DNA of 64,000 nt from assembly GCA_008828725.1 (NCBI GenBank), contig MEHQ01004074.1:268065-332064 (forward strand). The letters are read 5' to 3'. Each line of letters begins with the position of its first letter. The first letter of the stretch is position 1. The position numbers and the translations under genes were made by a program. This document shows positions 39,205 to 51,240 of the stretch, piece after piece. The notes under the pieces were generated by a model. That model saw only the letters and a program-made list of their open reading frames with translations. It had not been told where the DNA came from and did no database searches. The DNA comes from Saccharina japonica. Its lineage: Eukaryota; Sar; Phaeophyceae; Laminariales; Laminariaceae.

Positions 39205-42200
39205 GTAGATCGACCCATAGATAAGACCATACTCAGCGTACAAACTTCCGTGATATAGACTGCTAATGCTGTACGTCAGCCAAGCGCGTTGTACAATCAC
39301 TTACAAGTACCAGGTACCAGGTTACAGGTACTGCTGCTCTACCTGTGGGTAGGTCGGTGACCTCGCAAGCTGGGCTTCGCGCGCGTTTCAAAACGGTGAT
39401 AAAAGTGGTGCAGCCATTGTCTGCTTCTCCGCACCCAGCAGGCTGACACTACACCGAAAAAAACACAGACTAATCTACCGCCTCCACCCACTCGTGCTTG
39501 CAACGGGAACAACCCACGACGCACGACCCGACCGACAACAGCACAGAAGCTATGCAGTAGTACACTGCTGTACACAGAGCCGCAAGGCGAGGCGCAAAGC
39601 GCAAAAGGCGCGAAGACGCGGCGAGATTACATGAAAGGCAACGCCCAAGAGCCCGCAGCTAGGGAGCCCACTGCTAAAAGCTAAAGAGAGTAGCCAGAAG
39701 GTGGACTGCCACAGCCCTTGCCCAGCAATCAATGCTAGAATCGCGCTCCGATGAAACTCACCTTTCCTTGAGCTCGGCCAGGAGGGAGGGTGGAGGTGGA
39801 GCACGGGATTGTAACGAAAAATGGGAGTTGAAGTGAGCCAGAGGCGTTTACACAAAGGAGAGAGGGGACATTTCAAAAGGGTCGAAAAGAGAAACGGAAA
39901 CAAACAGCAAAGATCGCATCGGGCTGCGAGCGGTCGGGCGGTTGGGGTGCTGTGATGGAGTTCGATGATGTGCATAAAATGGATTAACAGCACGTACGTG
40001 CAGTAGCCATAGGTAAAAGGTAGAACGCAAGGTGCGTGAACAACTTGAACACGACACCAATCCTACACGTTGAGATGCGTAGAGCATAATACACCAGGTA
40101 GGTGTAGAGTATTTCGCCCGTTTGGTTGTGTGCGTGCTCCCTACGAATAAGAATTGCACTCACTCAAGGAAAACTTGCAACGCTTCTTGCTGCCGACAAG
40201 CAAAACGCAGCAACAAACGACGACACCGTCAGCGTCATCTCTGCTGGAACATGCACGAGTCAAAACGAACTCGTGGCTCGTGGGGCGCTGGATGTCGCCG
40301 AGCAAATTTGTTTCCTCTGTCATGTACGAATACGTACCGAAATAATGAAATAATGCCTTTCTCTACAGGAGGTGCGTGTGGGAATCTTGAAAAAAACATG
40401 TTCGGAGACACCCATCCATGCCAGCTGACTGACTGGAATCGGAATGGTTGGATTCATTTTTTTATGGAGGCAGTGCTGCTGAGGTTTACTTGGTGCCAGC
40501 TCTTTCGGCATGTTGTATGTTCGTCGGAGACAGGTTGTTCGTACTTCCGAATTCCAACTGCAGTGGCAATGGCACCCGACCAAGCCCCCGCTTTTCGACA
40601 GAAAAACCACCTTGTTACTTTTCCTTCCATTTTTTTTTCAGGGCATTCTTCTGGACGCGTTTTCGACTCCTGGACGATATTCCGCGGAATAAACGGTACC
40701 CGTATGTAGTATTTGCTTTTGGGATGTGAGCACCGCGGCACGTGCTTGTGCGGGGACAGGGCTTATACTTTCCCGTGGCACGCGAGCGGGATACTATAAT
40801 CTGTGCAGGACGCGTAGTGCGCGGGCACGGGATTTCATATTTGTAACGGGACAGTCCCAGTCACTACGGTTAAACCCGCAATCCTGGGCGCCTTCCTACG
40901 TATTAATTTCCTCTCTAAATTAATGTAATTCCACATTGACCACAGTACAACCAGTTACTTCGTAGCAAGTAAAGTTGGCGTTTTGCATGGACAACATAAG
41001 AAGTGTTGAAGACGTACGACTGCTGCACAAAGCAGTGGATTCATATCGAAAAGGGTAAAAGCTTTTTAGTGTGCGTGTGGCTACACCCCGGCTTTACTTG
41101 GATACTACTGTACGAGTACGTGGATATATACGAAGTATATACGACGTAGTAGTTCAACTGTTTAGAAAATGAAAAGTGGGACTTTATGCAGGTCAAAATA
41201 AACCACGATAAAAAATAGAGCTAAAAGACTCGATTGTGTGTGCGAGTACGGATCGACCAATACCCTCAGCATAAATAACGAAAGGGCGACAAACGACGTA
41301 CCAATTCAAAGCAGAAGAAAAAACTAAACTTGGCTTCCATTTTGGTTTATAGCTCCTTTAGACCCCGCACTGTCGTTTTGGGGACAAAGGGCTTGGAAAA
41401 AAGGCCATACACGAAATTATGTGTTTTTGGTACAGAGCACTTCTGAAAGGGTACAATTGAGATCAAGATATAAGGAGAGCATTTGATACAAGGTATCAAA
41501 TGAAATGGTACAGAGCAGTTCTGAAAGGGTGCATTTGAGATCAAGATACAAAGAGAGCATTTGATACAAGGTACCGTACAAACCAGGTACAGCATGTAAG
41601 CAGAACGGTGGATAGGGCACCGACCGGACCATTTAAGCCGAACCGCGGTAGCATTCGAGCACAACGGCGGATGATGCCCCGTTCGGAGATAAATGACAAG
41701 AGACAAGTGACGAACAGTAGATGTCCTGATGTTGTGTAACCCCGCTTGCTTTTTCGAATATTCGGATGAACTTGCACGAGCCCAGCGCACCCTCCCCCCT
41801 CCTTCCTCAACTACTTTATCCGCCACCCCAAAAAAATCGGCGCCTAACAATCTAGACGCCAACTGAAGGAAACATGGCAGACCAAGAAACAAATCAGAAG
41901 GAACAGAGAGCGCACCGGAATTGCTCCATGAAAAACAGAAGACGAGACAGTTTTGCCGCACGCACGAGAGGCAAAATACTCGCCGGGTAAACACGCGTTC
42001 TAAAGAATCCACCAGCAAAGAGCCGACGCTTTCCCCCCCTAAACCACCGCAGCGTCAGAGAAAAAAAGGCCCACTCTAACACACGCCAACCCAAACGCAA
42101 CGAGATCACTGAGGCAGCCGCCCGATGTAACCAGGCCGCGAATACAGTGCCCTCGATGCGATGTGACTCGCGTGCGCGCCAGCAGATGGACGGACGAACG

Positions 42201-42222
42201 GGTCCGCCGCAGCTTGCGAGCC
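39205..42222. other. Spacer and RPL3 3' flank; weak exon candidates only
   Basis: Between 40130 and 40700 (+) there are open stretches with normal composition (LATLLAADKQNAATNDDTVS near 40170-40320 with a GT at its end, and GGSAAEVYLVPALSACCMFV near 40460-40600), but I cannot assemble a gene. At 41432-41580 an 80-bp unit with GAGATCAAGATA(T)(C)AA and AGAGCATTTGATACAAGGTA is repeated twice. The part nearest 42222 is presumably the RPL3 3' UTR and terminator. Confidence 0.35.
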
Positions 42223-42339
42223 TTAAGCCTTGGGCTGCTTGGAGGCAAGGGGGCCGAGGAACTTGTCCTTCTCCTCCTTGGTCTGGAAGCGTCCGTGACC
42301 GTACTTGGACGAGGTGTCGATGAACTTGAGCTCCACTTG
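42223..42339 (-). CDS. RPL3: RPL3 exon 8 (C-terminus)
   Basis: The acceptor on the minus strand is 'gaattttcag'. 38 codons, [20 protein letters not shown] to SKQPKA, then TAA. Confidence 0.95.
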   Translation of the reverse strand, partial: QVELKFIDTSSKYGHGRFQTKEEKDKFLGPLASKQPKA

Positions 42340-45300
42340 CTGAAAATTCGGGTAATGACATAGAACATAGATGGGAGAGAGCGTTCACATTTTGAGCGGG
42401 AGTATGTTGGTAAAACGTTTTTGCTTGCATACATCATCTCAATATACCGGTGACGTATGCAGGTATTTCGGAAGTGTGTACCGCCAACTTTTGACACCTG
42501 CAAGCAAGGTTCCACCGACATTGAAACTACGGTATATATTGCGGAAATCCGGTTCTATCAAGAACTTGAGAAGCAGGGATCACAAAACCAATCTAACCGT
42601 TCATTGCCAAATTCGAGCGGATTTCAACGCGAAACCTGAACACTCGATCATATTCCGGGTTTCACAGAATGCCGTTCGACACAAAATATACAGGATATCG
42701 ATTTCCATATGTACGTACCTCGAGGTGGATGCGGCGGGAGTGGCTCATGAGCGACTTGCGGAGGGTGATGCAACGCTTCTTGCAGCCAATGACGCAGCCC
42801 TTGAGCATAAGCCAGTCCTCGTTGATCTGCGTAGGAAGAGCACCGATGATCGGAAAGAACATATGGTTATATTTTCGGCCGTGTATAATGAGTTCAATCC
42901 GACAAAGCAGGGACTATAATATAAGTTGGACTATCAACTGCAACAGCTACTGATAAAAAAAGGCAACCCACGAAGATGGGCTTGCCTAAAGTGTACCTGA
43001 GAAGAATTTCGAATGTTTGCGTCTCAATCGGGTCATTTCCACTATATACACTTTATCGATCATTGACCACCATATTTCAATATTTTGTACGATAGTTCAG
43101 ACAAAAAAATAAATGTCCAGCAGTGTAAGGCCAAGCACATCCTCGCCGAAGCTCCGGCTCGGTGAGTGTGGAAAGCTGGTTTTGCGTTTAATCTAGGCAG
43201 CGGGTTTCGATCCCACCCGAAGGCTTTCACGAAACCCGAAAGGCGCAACTCCCACGGAAAAGGGGGGCCGCGCCTCGTGAAGCTGCCAGCTAATGTATTG
43301 CAACCCAACAGAGAAAAATGATGGGCGTCTTTACCTTGTTTGTCTTTCGTGAAAAAATATCAAGTTTCTAAAAAAAATGGGATCGTGTTCACCATTGACA
43401 ACGGCTGTGTACCGACCGGCACAGAGGTGTCGTGTTCATGTCACAAACCCCCATCGTAGAAAAGGAGCCAACAACCCTTTTCTCGAAAGCAAACGCTATC
43501 TACAACACGAAAACCGGTCATCAACGCCATCGACCAAAAGCAGTCAAATTACTCACGAAAGAAAAAAGCGGAAACAAGAGAGTTGAAAAAAGAAGAAATA
43601 AACTGTGTCTTGTTCGAGTCGTACCTCGCCGTAGTGGGGGAAGCCTCCGAGGGGGGTGATGTGCTTGACGGTCAAGTCGGCCTCCGTGGAAGCGGACCCG
43701 ACGTCTCCCTTCTTACCGATGCGGTAGATCTTCTTGTTCATCTGATCGAATGTCACAAGGGCATGGAAACGTGCAAACGAGCATACAACGAGAGGGGTTA
43801 ACAGAAGAAACATACATATTTCCAGATGACGTCATTGGCGTACATGAACAACCCTGCACCTCTCTATTCGGACATCGCGGTACTTGTCTGAGCTGGTATT
43901 GTGGTTGTCACCACCACTGGTCGTCCTGATAATGGTTTATGAGCTGCGACCGTACATAAAACAGAAAAAAACACACTGGTCGGGGTTTATCTTTGAATCG
44001 ATACCCCAACCAAACATCAACACCGACAACCAAAATGTGTAAAAAAAACGAGTCAGCTCGTCTACGAGCAGAAAACTTTGAAACCCATACACGTTGCAAT
44101 GTTTCACGATGGTGTCGAACGCCACGAAACTCACCAACAAACCCACACACACACACACAACCTCACCTCAGTACGGTGGTGGTATCCGTGCTGACCGGCG
44201 CGGGCGACGGAGAAGCTCACGCGGGCAGGGTGCCACGCGCCGATGCAAGCAACCTTGCGGAGACCACGGTGGGTCTTCCTGGGAAGACGGGTCACGCCCC
44301 AACGCGTGATAACGCCCTCGGTACCGTGTCCCTTAGAGGCTCCGAGAACGTCGATGCACTCGTCCTGAGCACGCCATGAAAAAACAGGCAGAGAGGAACG
44401 GGATATACCTTAGAGCCCGCAACAAGTTTGAGTAACAAGTAAACAACAGTGAGCTAGGAACACGGCGGTAGGACACGTACTCAAGCCGACTGTCTGCCTG
44501 TCCAGGACGGGCGTCCTGAAACGACAGCAATCAGCTGCTGGGACTACAAGAGGTGGAGCTCTCACTCCAATTGACCACAGCACGAGACCGCGTCCATGTA
44601 GACTGGTATATGTCCAAGGTATACCCTGCCCACCGTGTACAAAGGGAAGGCTGAACGGGCTACCTACAGTAGAAGTGGGGTGTCAAGACTACGCTGTGAG
44701 ACACTAGCCGACGCTGTTGTATTATGTCATTTAAAGTGATGAGTATAGGTTTACGCCACCCTCCTCTTGCCCATCTTCGCACACACACTCCCGTGCCACT
44801 GACTTGGGTGTTGCTATATACCGGGACAACTAAACTGTTTGGCAAGGTCATCTCTACGTCCGTAGTTCGTTAAGGCGGTCGTTCAAACACGCTGGTCGGG
44901 GTTGGCATACAGCCAAGTTATAGACGTGCCGTTTCTGAAACAACGCCAACCAATCCCGTCAGTTGTGACCCTTTTACTACAGCATCGCAAAAGACAATCC
45001 TACACTGATTCCAAGTACTTTGTTCTAGGAAAGGGGTTGGAATAATGAAGGCACTAAGGAACCATCCGCACAAGTGCGTTACAAGCTGTAGTGACTATTT
45101 CTGCTTCTCACTTCTTTTTTTTTTTTTTTTTGTCCATCCCATTTATTATCTTCGCCCTTCCTTTCTCTCTGCTCCCTAGTCGTAACTCAGATCCGGGGTC
45201 ACAAAGTAGGCTCCTCTCCCTCCTCCCCCACTACGGTTCTTGCCTTGCATTTTTATCGCGAGAAGACTTCAGCCTTTCCTTCCCTCGTCGACTCGCATCG

Positions 45301-48300
45301 AATTGTGCCTACCCACGCTACTATTAATTGGCGCTCTCAGCAGTTGATTCCGTTTTTTATTTATTTTTGCAAATAAACTCAAAAGTCCGACCCACGTGAG
45401 ATTCGAACTCCAGACATCAACGTTCAGAAGCGTTCGAGGTTACCTCTAGACCATCGGGGCGACCGACGACTCTCTACGTCGTACTGACTTTCGGGCAAAC
45501 ACAAGAAAAATTGTGCCATCACATGCCACTCTAGCCCGGATTATAAGGACCGTTTTATATATTAACATGTAATTAAAATGGTGTTTATATCAAGGGTCAT
45601 AGTGGTACTGGCGTGGGACTTCCTAAACCACCTTAGCTCCCTATCTTTCAACAGTGCCTGCCGCGCCTGATGCGTTAACTGTTGTGTGATGGTTTCTGCC
45701 TGTTACTCCTCACTCCTTACCTTGGCGAAGACGGCGTCGACGGACACCTTCTGCTCGAAGAGGCCGCGGGCGAAGTCCACCTTGGCCGCGACGTCACCGC
45801 CGTTAACCTGGATCTCGCAGATGTGCGCCTTCTTCTGCCTCAGCTTAACAAGCCCGACCTGTCAAAAGACGAAAACAAGATAAACGAGAAAATTCTCAGA
45901 ACTTTCCTTACGTCCTACTGCAAGAACTTACGAGCATAAGCATTCCACGTAAAATTTTAGGCTGTACGTAGTTAAAATTGACAAAGCCAACGCTTGTGTC
46001 CTGCTGCTAAAAAAAAACACCAATCAAATCGTGCGCCAAATCAAACGCATTTATGGCAAAGCGGAGCTTCGCTCGACAACACCACAGATTCGTACGTAGT
46101 CCGTTTTTTTCCGCGTGTCGTACCCCTTTTTAAGCTGAAGACGACAGTTCTAGTGTACACGGAGGGGTACCAGTTAAACGGCCAAACCGCCGTCTACATA
46201 CCAATACTTGCGAGCATCTTTGACTTGACACGCGAATGTCTACTATACTAAAGTGATAGTGGAGCCCTTGACAGCACCGCACCTGGGTGTGCGCGATGAC
46301 GCGGACGACCTGGGCGTACTGCTTGATGCGCTCGAGCTCGGCGTCGATCTCCTGCGGTGCCTCGGCGAACTTCTTGGCGTACCGGGTGAACGCTTTCTTC
46401 TTTGACGTGTACCAGTGCTTGTAGAACCTGTCAAGTAATCGCGAAAAAATACAGACAACACCGTCAGGTAAAAGAACGAAGGAAAATGATTGGGAACCCG
46501 GTAAATGGGGTAGAGGTGAAAAAAAACAGATAACGGGCCACGCGCACAAGCCGGCCCTAAACTCTACATCCGTACTCGTATGATGGGAATAAGGCGATTA
46601 TAGACCATCACGGATGGAAACCGTGGAGGGATATTTGTGTTGATGCGCTGTCATCGGTAACCCGGACATTATCGTATACCGCGACAATCGAGTTCGGCAA
46701 TAGCGAAATATTTCGGGTCGAACGCCTTACAATCAGCACGCCACAAGCACCATCATATATGCTAGTCTTCCGCCAAGTGCGGGCTTGATAGGTCATTTCT
46801 GGTATCAAGTTTATCATGCTGCACTCTCCAACGTGACCAAAAAGGAGCAACACTCAGAGACAAACAACAGGCAATGACAACTCATCGCGGAAACTGATGT
46901 TATCGATACCCGTATGCTTGGAACCACTTTGTTGTGATTATACTCGCAAATACTCCGCGCAAACTGATGCTACAAATCTACCTACAGGTTTTCACGCACG
47001 CCATAATATAAATAAACGCACGCCATACTAGAAATACAAAATGAGATATAATACGTAGTACGAAAATTCCAATACCGCTACCGCCGTACTTGGAGGTTTT
47101 CTACATGAACTTGTTTCGCAACAAAAGCTACATGTCCAGCAGTGTAAGGCCAAGCACATCCTCGCCGAAGCTCCGGCTCGGTGAGTGTGGAAAGCTGGTT
47201 TTTCGTTTGATCTAGGCAGCGGGTTTCGATCCCACCCGAAGGCTTTCACGAAACCCAAAAGGCGCAACTCCCACCGGAGGGGTAAATAGTCGCGCCTCGT
47301 GAAGCTGCCAGGTATTGTTCTTGTACAGGAAGCGTTACATCGTATACGTACAGGTATTAATTTGCCGTCAAAAATATATACATTCCGACATGGTAAGCAT
47401 CCCCGGCCTAAAGAACACCACGCAAATGCCTTATCAAGCTGAAACTTGTACATACGCAGTTCTCGTTTATAATAGAGCAGTAGTCTCACAAATCGGAACA
47501 CAAATCTACGTATGTACAACGGGTATATAATACCAGTATATCGTAGCTGCCACATGGAGTCACAGGTGGAGGCGACATCGATTTCTTACGAACGAGGACC
47601 ACTTTCCATGAAATACAAAAAGCGTGAAAGACAGCCTTCCGCGCATACAAAAACCATCCTGCACGTATGGTGTATTAGGCATACATCATTCATCAGACCA
47701 TAAACACAACAGCCCATGTTACGGAACGGCAGTCACACTGAACTACACAAGCTTAGGCAGCGTCCATGAGAGCCGTCAAACCCCAAAAAAGCAAACGTGA
47801 AGCCGACCGCCGTCCACGTGATAAAAAAAGCACCATGTTCCATTAACCGGTGCGTGGCTTTTATCTTGCATGCTTTTGACAATGGATTTTTGGTGTCTGA
47901 AAATGTCTCTCGCACGTTAGGACCAATACTCACACCAGGTAGATAATTGAATATGTGCATGCACGTCTACGTTTGAGCGATTACATGCCTGTCCTTCTTA
48001 ATCCACCGAGCAGCTAATTACCTCCACCATCCTGTTGCCCGACATTCATGCTTCCATAAACGATAAAACCCCCTTGTGGTCAAGAAAGTACTGCTGCTGT
48101 CCATCAAAACTTTCGACGGGAAAAACCCCCACCTCGGACAGATCATACGGATCATTCCCACATGATCATCTACAGCAGTACGACATCTTTCAGAGCAGAT
48201 AGATCCTTGATTTGTATATAACCTAGCTCATGTTGCCTGGTCAAGGCCGTATTATCGTATTATCGAAATGAGGTACGTACGTACTAGTAGCACATGTTTT

Positions 48301-50318
48301 CCGGGTTGAATATTAATATTTGATATGCTGATCCTGCAAAACCCCTCACAAAGGCAGGTGAGGAACTACAGCAGTACTGTACATGATCTATCGTTTGATA
48401 TCATCATCTGTGCGAGGAGTGTTCGAACTACTTTTTTCGCACACACCCTGGCACGGGGCACGCCAGAGACCCGTTCACTACTAAAATAGCTGTAGTACTA
48501 TACCAGATATCACGTACCAGGTAATATTACGGTGGTAACATAATTTCTTGAGATGTGTTCACGTTACATTATATATACCAGGTACCACGTATCATATCAT
48601 ATGCACCTGCAACACCCTTGTACATGCCCTGCTCACTGCCCACTTTATCAAACTCACCTCCTCTTGCACTCGTCAGACAAGTGACCAGCGAAGACCGTGG
48701 TGAGGGTGCGAAGACCGGTGGGGGTCTCGACGTAGCCCACCACTCCCACGACGACGATGGGGGGCGTCTCGAGGATGGTGACAGCCTCGACCACCTCCTT
48801 CTTGTGGACCTTCGACCCGGGGCGGTCGACCTCACGGGCGATGTGGGTCATGCCCGCCTGTAGGTCGGAAGCAGAAAGTAGGCGTTTTGTTGAGTCAAAC
48901 ATTACTAATGTGGGATGTTGGTGGGGGGGGGTATCGGTAAGTAGGTGAGTAAAAAGCGCTGAGAGGTCGGTCACACGCTCGCTGTGGGAAAGGGACGGGG
49001 GACGAGACGCAGGGCCGTTCGCCGCCGACATACAGGAGGTCGCGCGCAAGCGATTTCTTCCGGTTCGCAACGTTCAACTTTATTGAAACGCCAAACACAC
49101 CACAGGACTGTACGTTTTTCCATGATTTGGTCTTTTCGGTGTACGTCTACCTGAGGTGGTAGTCACCCTTTTGCCAATCATCTAGGGGTGCTTGCGAGTA
49201 TTCTGCAGCTTGCTAATACCCGTCACGGTTACGAGTAACGCTTCATACTCACGTACCAGGTATACGGTATAGTATTTGGGGCCAGTGTTGGTACCCTGTT
49301 TAAACGGGTACTGGTTTACCTTGGAACGGTTGGTTTACTTCGGAAATCCCGGTTAGGTATGGTCCCCCCCAAACCACGTCTATTATATTATTAATAGGTA
49401 CTTTTTCGTTAATATTCTCCACGGGTTCCTTTTGAAAATGTAAATGCTCTATCGTGCCTCGCATCTCATATCATACCAGAGATATTTACCCTTTTGCCGA
49501 TGATCCGGTGATTCCTGAGTATTACCCGGCTTGCTACTATCATACCCGTCACGTGTACGAACGGGAAAATACTTTCATACTCGCCGAGTATATGGGCTCC
49601 AGCCACAAGACTGTTTGCCGGATAGCTTGAGTGTTAGACGGGTACCCGGCTGCTGAACTATCACCCGGGTACCCGCCCCAAAAAAACGTAAAAACTCGCG
49701 GTACCCGTGTTTGATTCCTCACAGCAGTTGGAGGGTACCCGTTCAAGACGGGTACTCGCCGGGTAACACCTCCAAATGTGCACGAGTATACTGCACGAAA
49801 CACACGCCATCTCCAGCTTGTACAGATACTTTTGATTTGATTCAAAATTGACGGTTTTTAGGTTAAAAATGCAACATTTATGTCAAGATAGCCATATCAA
49901 TCGGCGTAGATCTTGCGTCACGGAGTCGTCGACTTTGTTTGAACTTTTAGTCCCCGTATCCCACAACACCCTAAAAGTCGTCTGGTCTACGTACGTGCCT
50001 GCTGCACTAAGTCGATCTCATACCCACCACGTACCACTGGCCACACATTTTTGTTCGTACGATCGGTTTCGTAAAAAGTGTAGTTGCCCAACAGCTCATA
50101 GACCAGGGAAACGAAAAAAGCGAAACAGCAAGGAATAGCCACGCATGAGTACGGAAGGGCATGCTGACCTTGTAGGCAAGGAATGCCGTGAGGTGCGGTT
50201 CCTTCGCGGCATCGTCCCGCGGGAAGGAGCGGATGTGTCCCCTGTGCTTCTTCGTACGCTTCTTGGGCAGGAACCCAAGCGAACCGTTGCGAGGTGCCTC
50301 AAATTTACGGTGCGACAT
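42223..50318 (-). CDS. RPL3: Ribosomal protein uL3 (RPL3), complete, eight exons
   Basis: RPL3 is a large-subunit cytosolic ribosomal protein whose extended loop reaches the peptidyl-transferase centre. Eight minus-strand exons join in exact phase to give 390 residues: 50318-50169, 48857-48658, 46427-46283, 45858-45721, 44364-44167, 43741-43625, 42826-42719 and 42339-42223 (stop TAA). The protein starts [10 protein letters not shown], continues [150 protein letters not shown], and ends ASKQPKA. Length and motif order fit the family (about 385-405 aa). All introns are GT-AG (379-2230 bp). Residue 11 is Asn where most eukaryotes have His. The gene is divergent from the ankyrin gene at 51109. 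Confidence 0.97.
42719..42826 (-). CDS. RPL3: RPL3 exon 7
   Basis: 36 codons, [20 protein letters not shown] to SHSRRIHLE. Donor GAG|gtacgt, acceptor 'ttcctacgcag'. Confidence 0.95.
43111..43289 (-). ncRNA. H/ACA-like small RNA in RPL3 intron 6
   Basis: This is an inference from structure and repetition. Read in the sense of RPL3, the block starts CTGGCAGCTTCACGAGGCGC. The outer stem GGCAGC pairs with GCTGCC just before an H-box candidate AGATTA (A-n-A-n-n-A). Inside are GCTTCACGA/TCGTGAAAGC and GGCGC/GCGCC helices and a small CGGGT...ACCCG hairpin. After the hinge a second hairpin closes with CCAGC/GCTGG, and ACA follows directly, three bases before the presumed end (ACAttt). A second copy in intron 2 (47130-47311) keeps all these elements. 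H/ACA snoRNAs guide pseudouridylation and are often hosted in ribosomal protein introns. The alternative is a repeat with a B-box-like GGGTTTCGATCCC on the other strand. Confidence 0.5.
43625..43741 (-). CDS. RPL3: RPL3 exon 6
   Basis: 39 codons, [20 protein letters not shown] to GGFPHYGE. Met replaces the Ile normally found in HHRTEINKKIY. Donor GAG|gtacga. Confidence 0.95.
44167..44364 (-). CDS. RPL3: RPL3 exon 5 (central loop)
   Basis: 66 codons, [20 protein letters not shown], then [20 protein letters not shown] and [14 protein letters not shown]. Contains the tryptophan-finger region that reaches the peptidyl-transferase centre. Donor GAG|gtgagg. Confidence 0.96.
45109..45470 (-). mobile_element. 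tRNA-derived SINE in RPL3 intron 4
   Basis: On the minus strand a tRNA-like head (45470-45395) reads GTCGCCCCGATGGTCTAGAGG (A-box-like) and GGAGTTCGAATCTC (B box). It is followed by a body with GAAGGAAAGGCTGAAGTCTTC, GGAGCCTACTTTGTGACCCC and GGATCTGAGTTACGACTAGG and a poly(A) tail (poly T at 45113-45132). It inserted in the same orientation as RPL3. A cleaner copy is at 58352. Confidence 0.8.
45721..45858 (-). CDS. RPL3: RPL3 exon 4
   Basis: 46 codons, [20 protein letters not shown] to VSVDAVFAK. Acceptor 'cttttgacag', donor AAG|gtaagg. Confidence 0.95.
46283..46427 (-). CDS. RPL3: RPL3 exon 3
   Basis: Completes an Arg codon, then [20 protein letters not shown] to VVRVIAHTQ. Acceptor 'tacttgacag', donor CAG|gtgcgg. 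Confidence 0.95.
47130..47311 (-). ncRNA. H/ACA-like small RNA in RPL3 intron 2 (second copy)
   Basis: It is about 90% identical to 43111-43289. The region from the hinge to the ACA end is almost unchanged (H-box candidate AGATCA, stem CCAGC/GCTGG, then ACA). The main difference is in the apical loop of the first hairpin (CGACTATTTACCCCTCCGG against CGGCCCCCCTTTTCC), which is where a structured RNA would tolerate change. Both copies have the same orientation as the host gene. Confidence 0.5.
48658..48857 (-). CDS. RPL3: RPL3 exon 2
   Basis: [20 protein letters not shown] through [20 protein letters not shown] to SDECKR plus two bases of the next Arg codon. Donor AG|gtgagt. Confidence 0.96.
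50169..50318 (-). CDS. RPL3: RPL3 exon 1 with start codon
   Basis: ATG at 50318-50316 starts [20 protein letters not shown]. The 50 codons end AFLAYK with donor AAG|gtcagc. The start is fixed by the family's invariant MSHRKF N-terminus. Confidence 0.96.
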
Positions 50319-51108
50319 GGTACTAAGTCTGGGCAGAAATCGAGTGGTGGGTGGTGGGTGGTGGCGGAGAGAGCAACGAGCAAGGGTGAGAAAGAAAGCA
50401 ATAAAGAGGGGAGAAATAGCAACACGCGCAATGTCGGCAGTGGACGACGTAAGCACTTCATGTGGCCACCCGAGATTCGACCAAAGGGTACTCACGACGA
50501 CATGTGAATGACAGCCTATGGATCTGCGGAAGGCTTGGTACCGTCACATTCAGAGCATGCCAGGCTGCTGTTAGCCTTGACGAAGGAGGGCCGAAGGAGA
50601 GACGAAGACCACAGACTCTGCATTCTTGAGCAATCCAACAACGCTGCCACATTTAAACGCACAGTGCACAAGCTTCCTCTCATTGTCGTTCCCAGCTATT
50701 ACACACGCCTATAGCAGGCACTCACCTAGGGGTGATGGGGGTGGAGCGTGCGTGCTCGTGCAAGTGTGCTTGCTGCGACGAAACATGGAAGGGGGATTTT
50801 AAACAAATTTCCCTACACGTAAACGCCTTGGGTTTCGTATGGCGCTCAGCTTTTCTTTGTTTCGACATTTAACATTTTATTAGACTCGCCGAATCCACGT
50901 CACGCAAGCACGCGCCGGAGCGCCCGCTGGTACTGCTCTCGCTGTAACAGCCTCCGAGAAAAGGAAGCGTCCCCTTGGACACACCGCATTGAAGGAAGGA
51001 GGATCAGTAGAGCACGGAGAACGCTGAGCCCGGGGGAAAAAATAATTGTCGTTGGCTAGCGCGCCTGGGTGTCTACGAAAGGGCGCGCTTTTTAGGTGCC
51101 TTCTAGCG
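50319..51108. promoter_or_regulatory. Divergent intergenic region RPL3 / ankyrin gene
   Basis: 790 bp separate the two start codons, so both 5' UTRs and a shared or back-to-back promoter must lie here. It includes a GGGTGGTGGGTGGTGG purine stretch just upstream of RPL3. I see no clear TATA box. A 5' UTR intron of RPL3 is possible. Confidence 0.4.
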
Positions 51109-51240
51109 ATGGCCTCCACCTGCTCGGATGAGGCTGTCCTTGCCGGACTCTTTTTGGCTGCCTACGATGGAAAAATCGCCGAGGTCAAGTCTCTGTTGAA
51201 GATCAACGCCCTCTCGGCGGACGTCTCGGACCCAGTCAAG
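51109..51240 (+). CDS. Ankyrin gene exon 1
   Basis: ATG 51109 starts MASTCSDEAVLAGLFLAAYD and ends VSDPVK with donor AAG|gtgcga. It is the first half of an ankyrin repeat. The ATG is the first in frame after upstream stops. Confidence 0.75.

Noticed and set aside
45395..45470. Functional tRNA gene
   Set aside because: The A- and B-box-like sequences are present but the T stem is poorly paired, and the sequence continues into a SINE body with a poly(A) tail shared with 58352.
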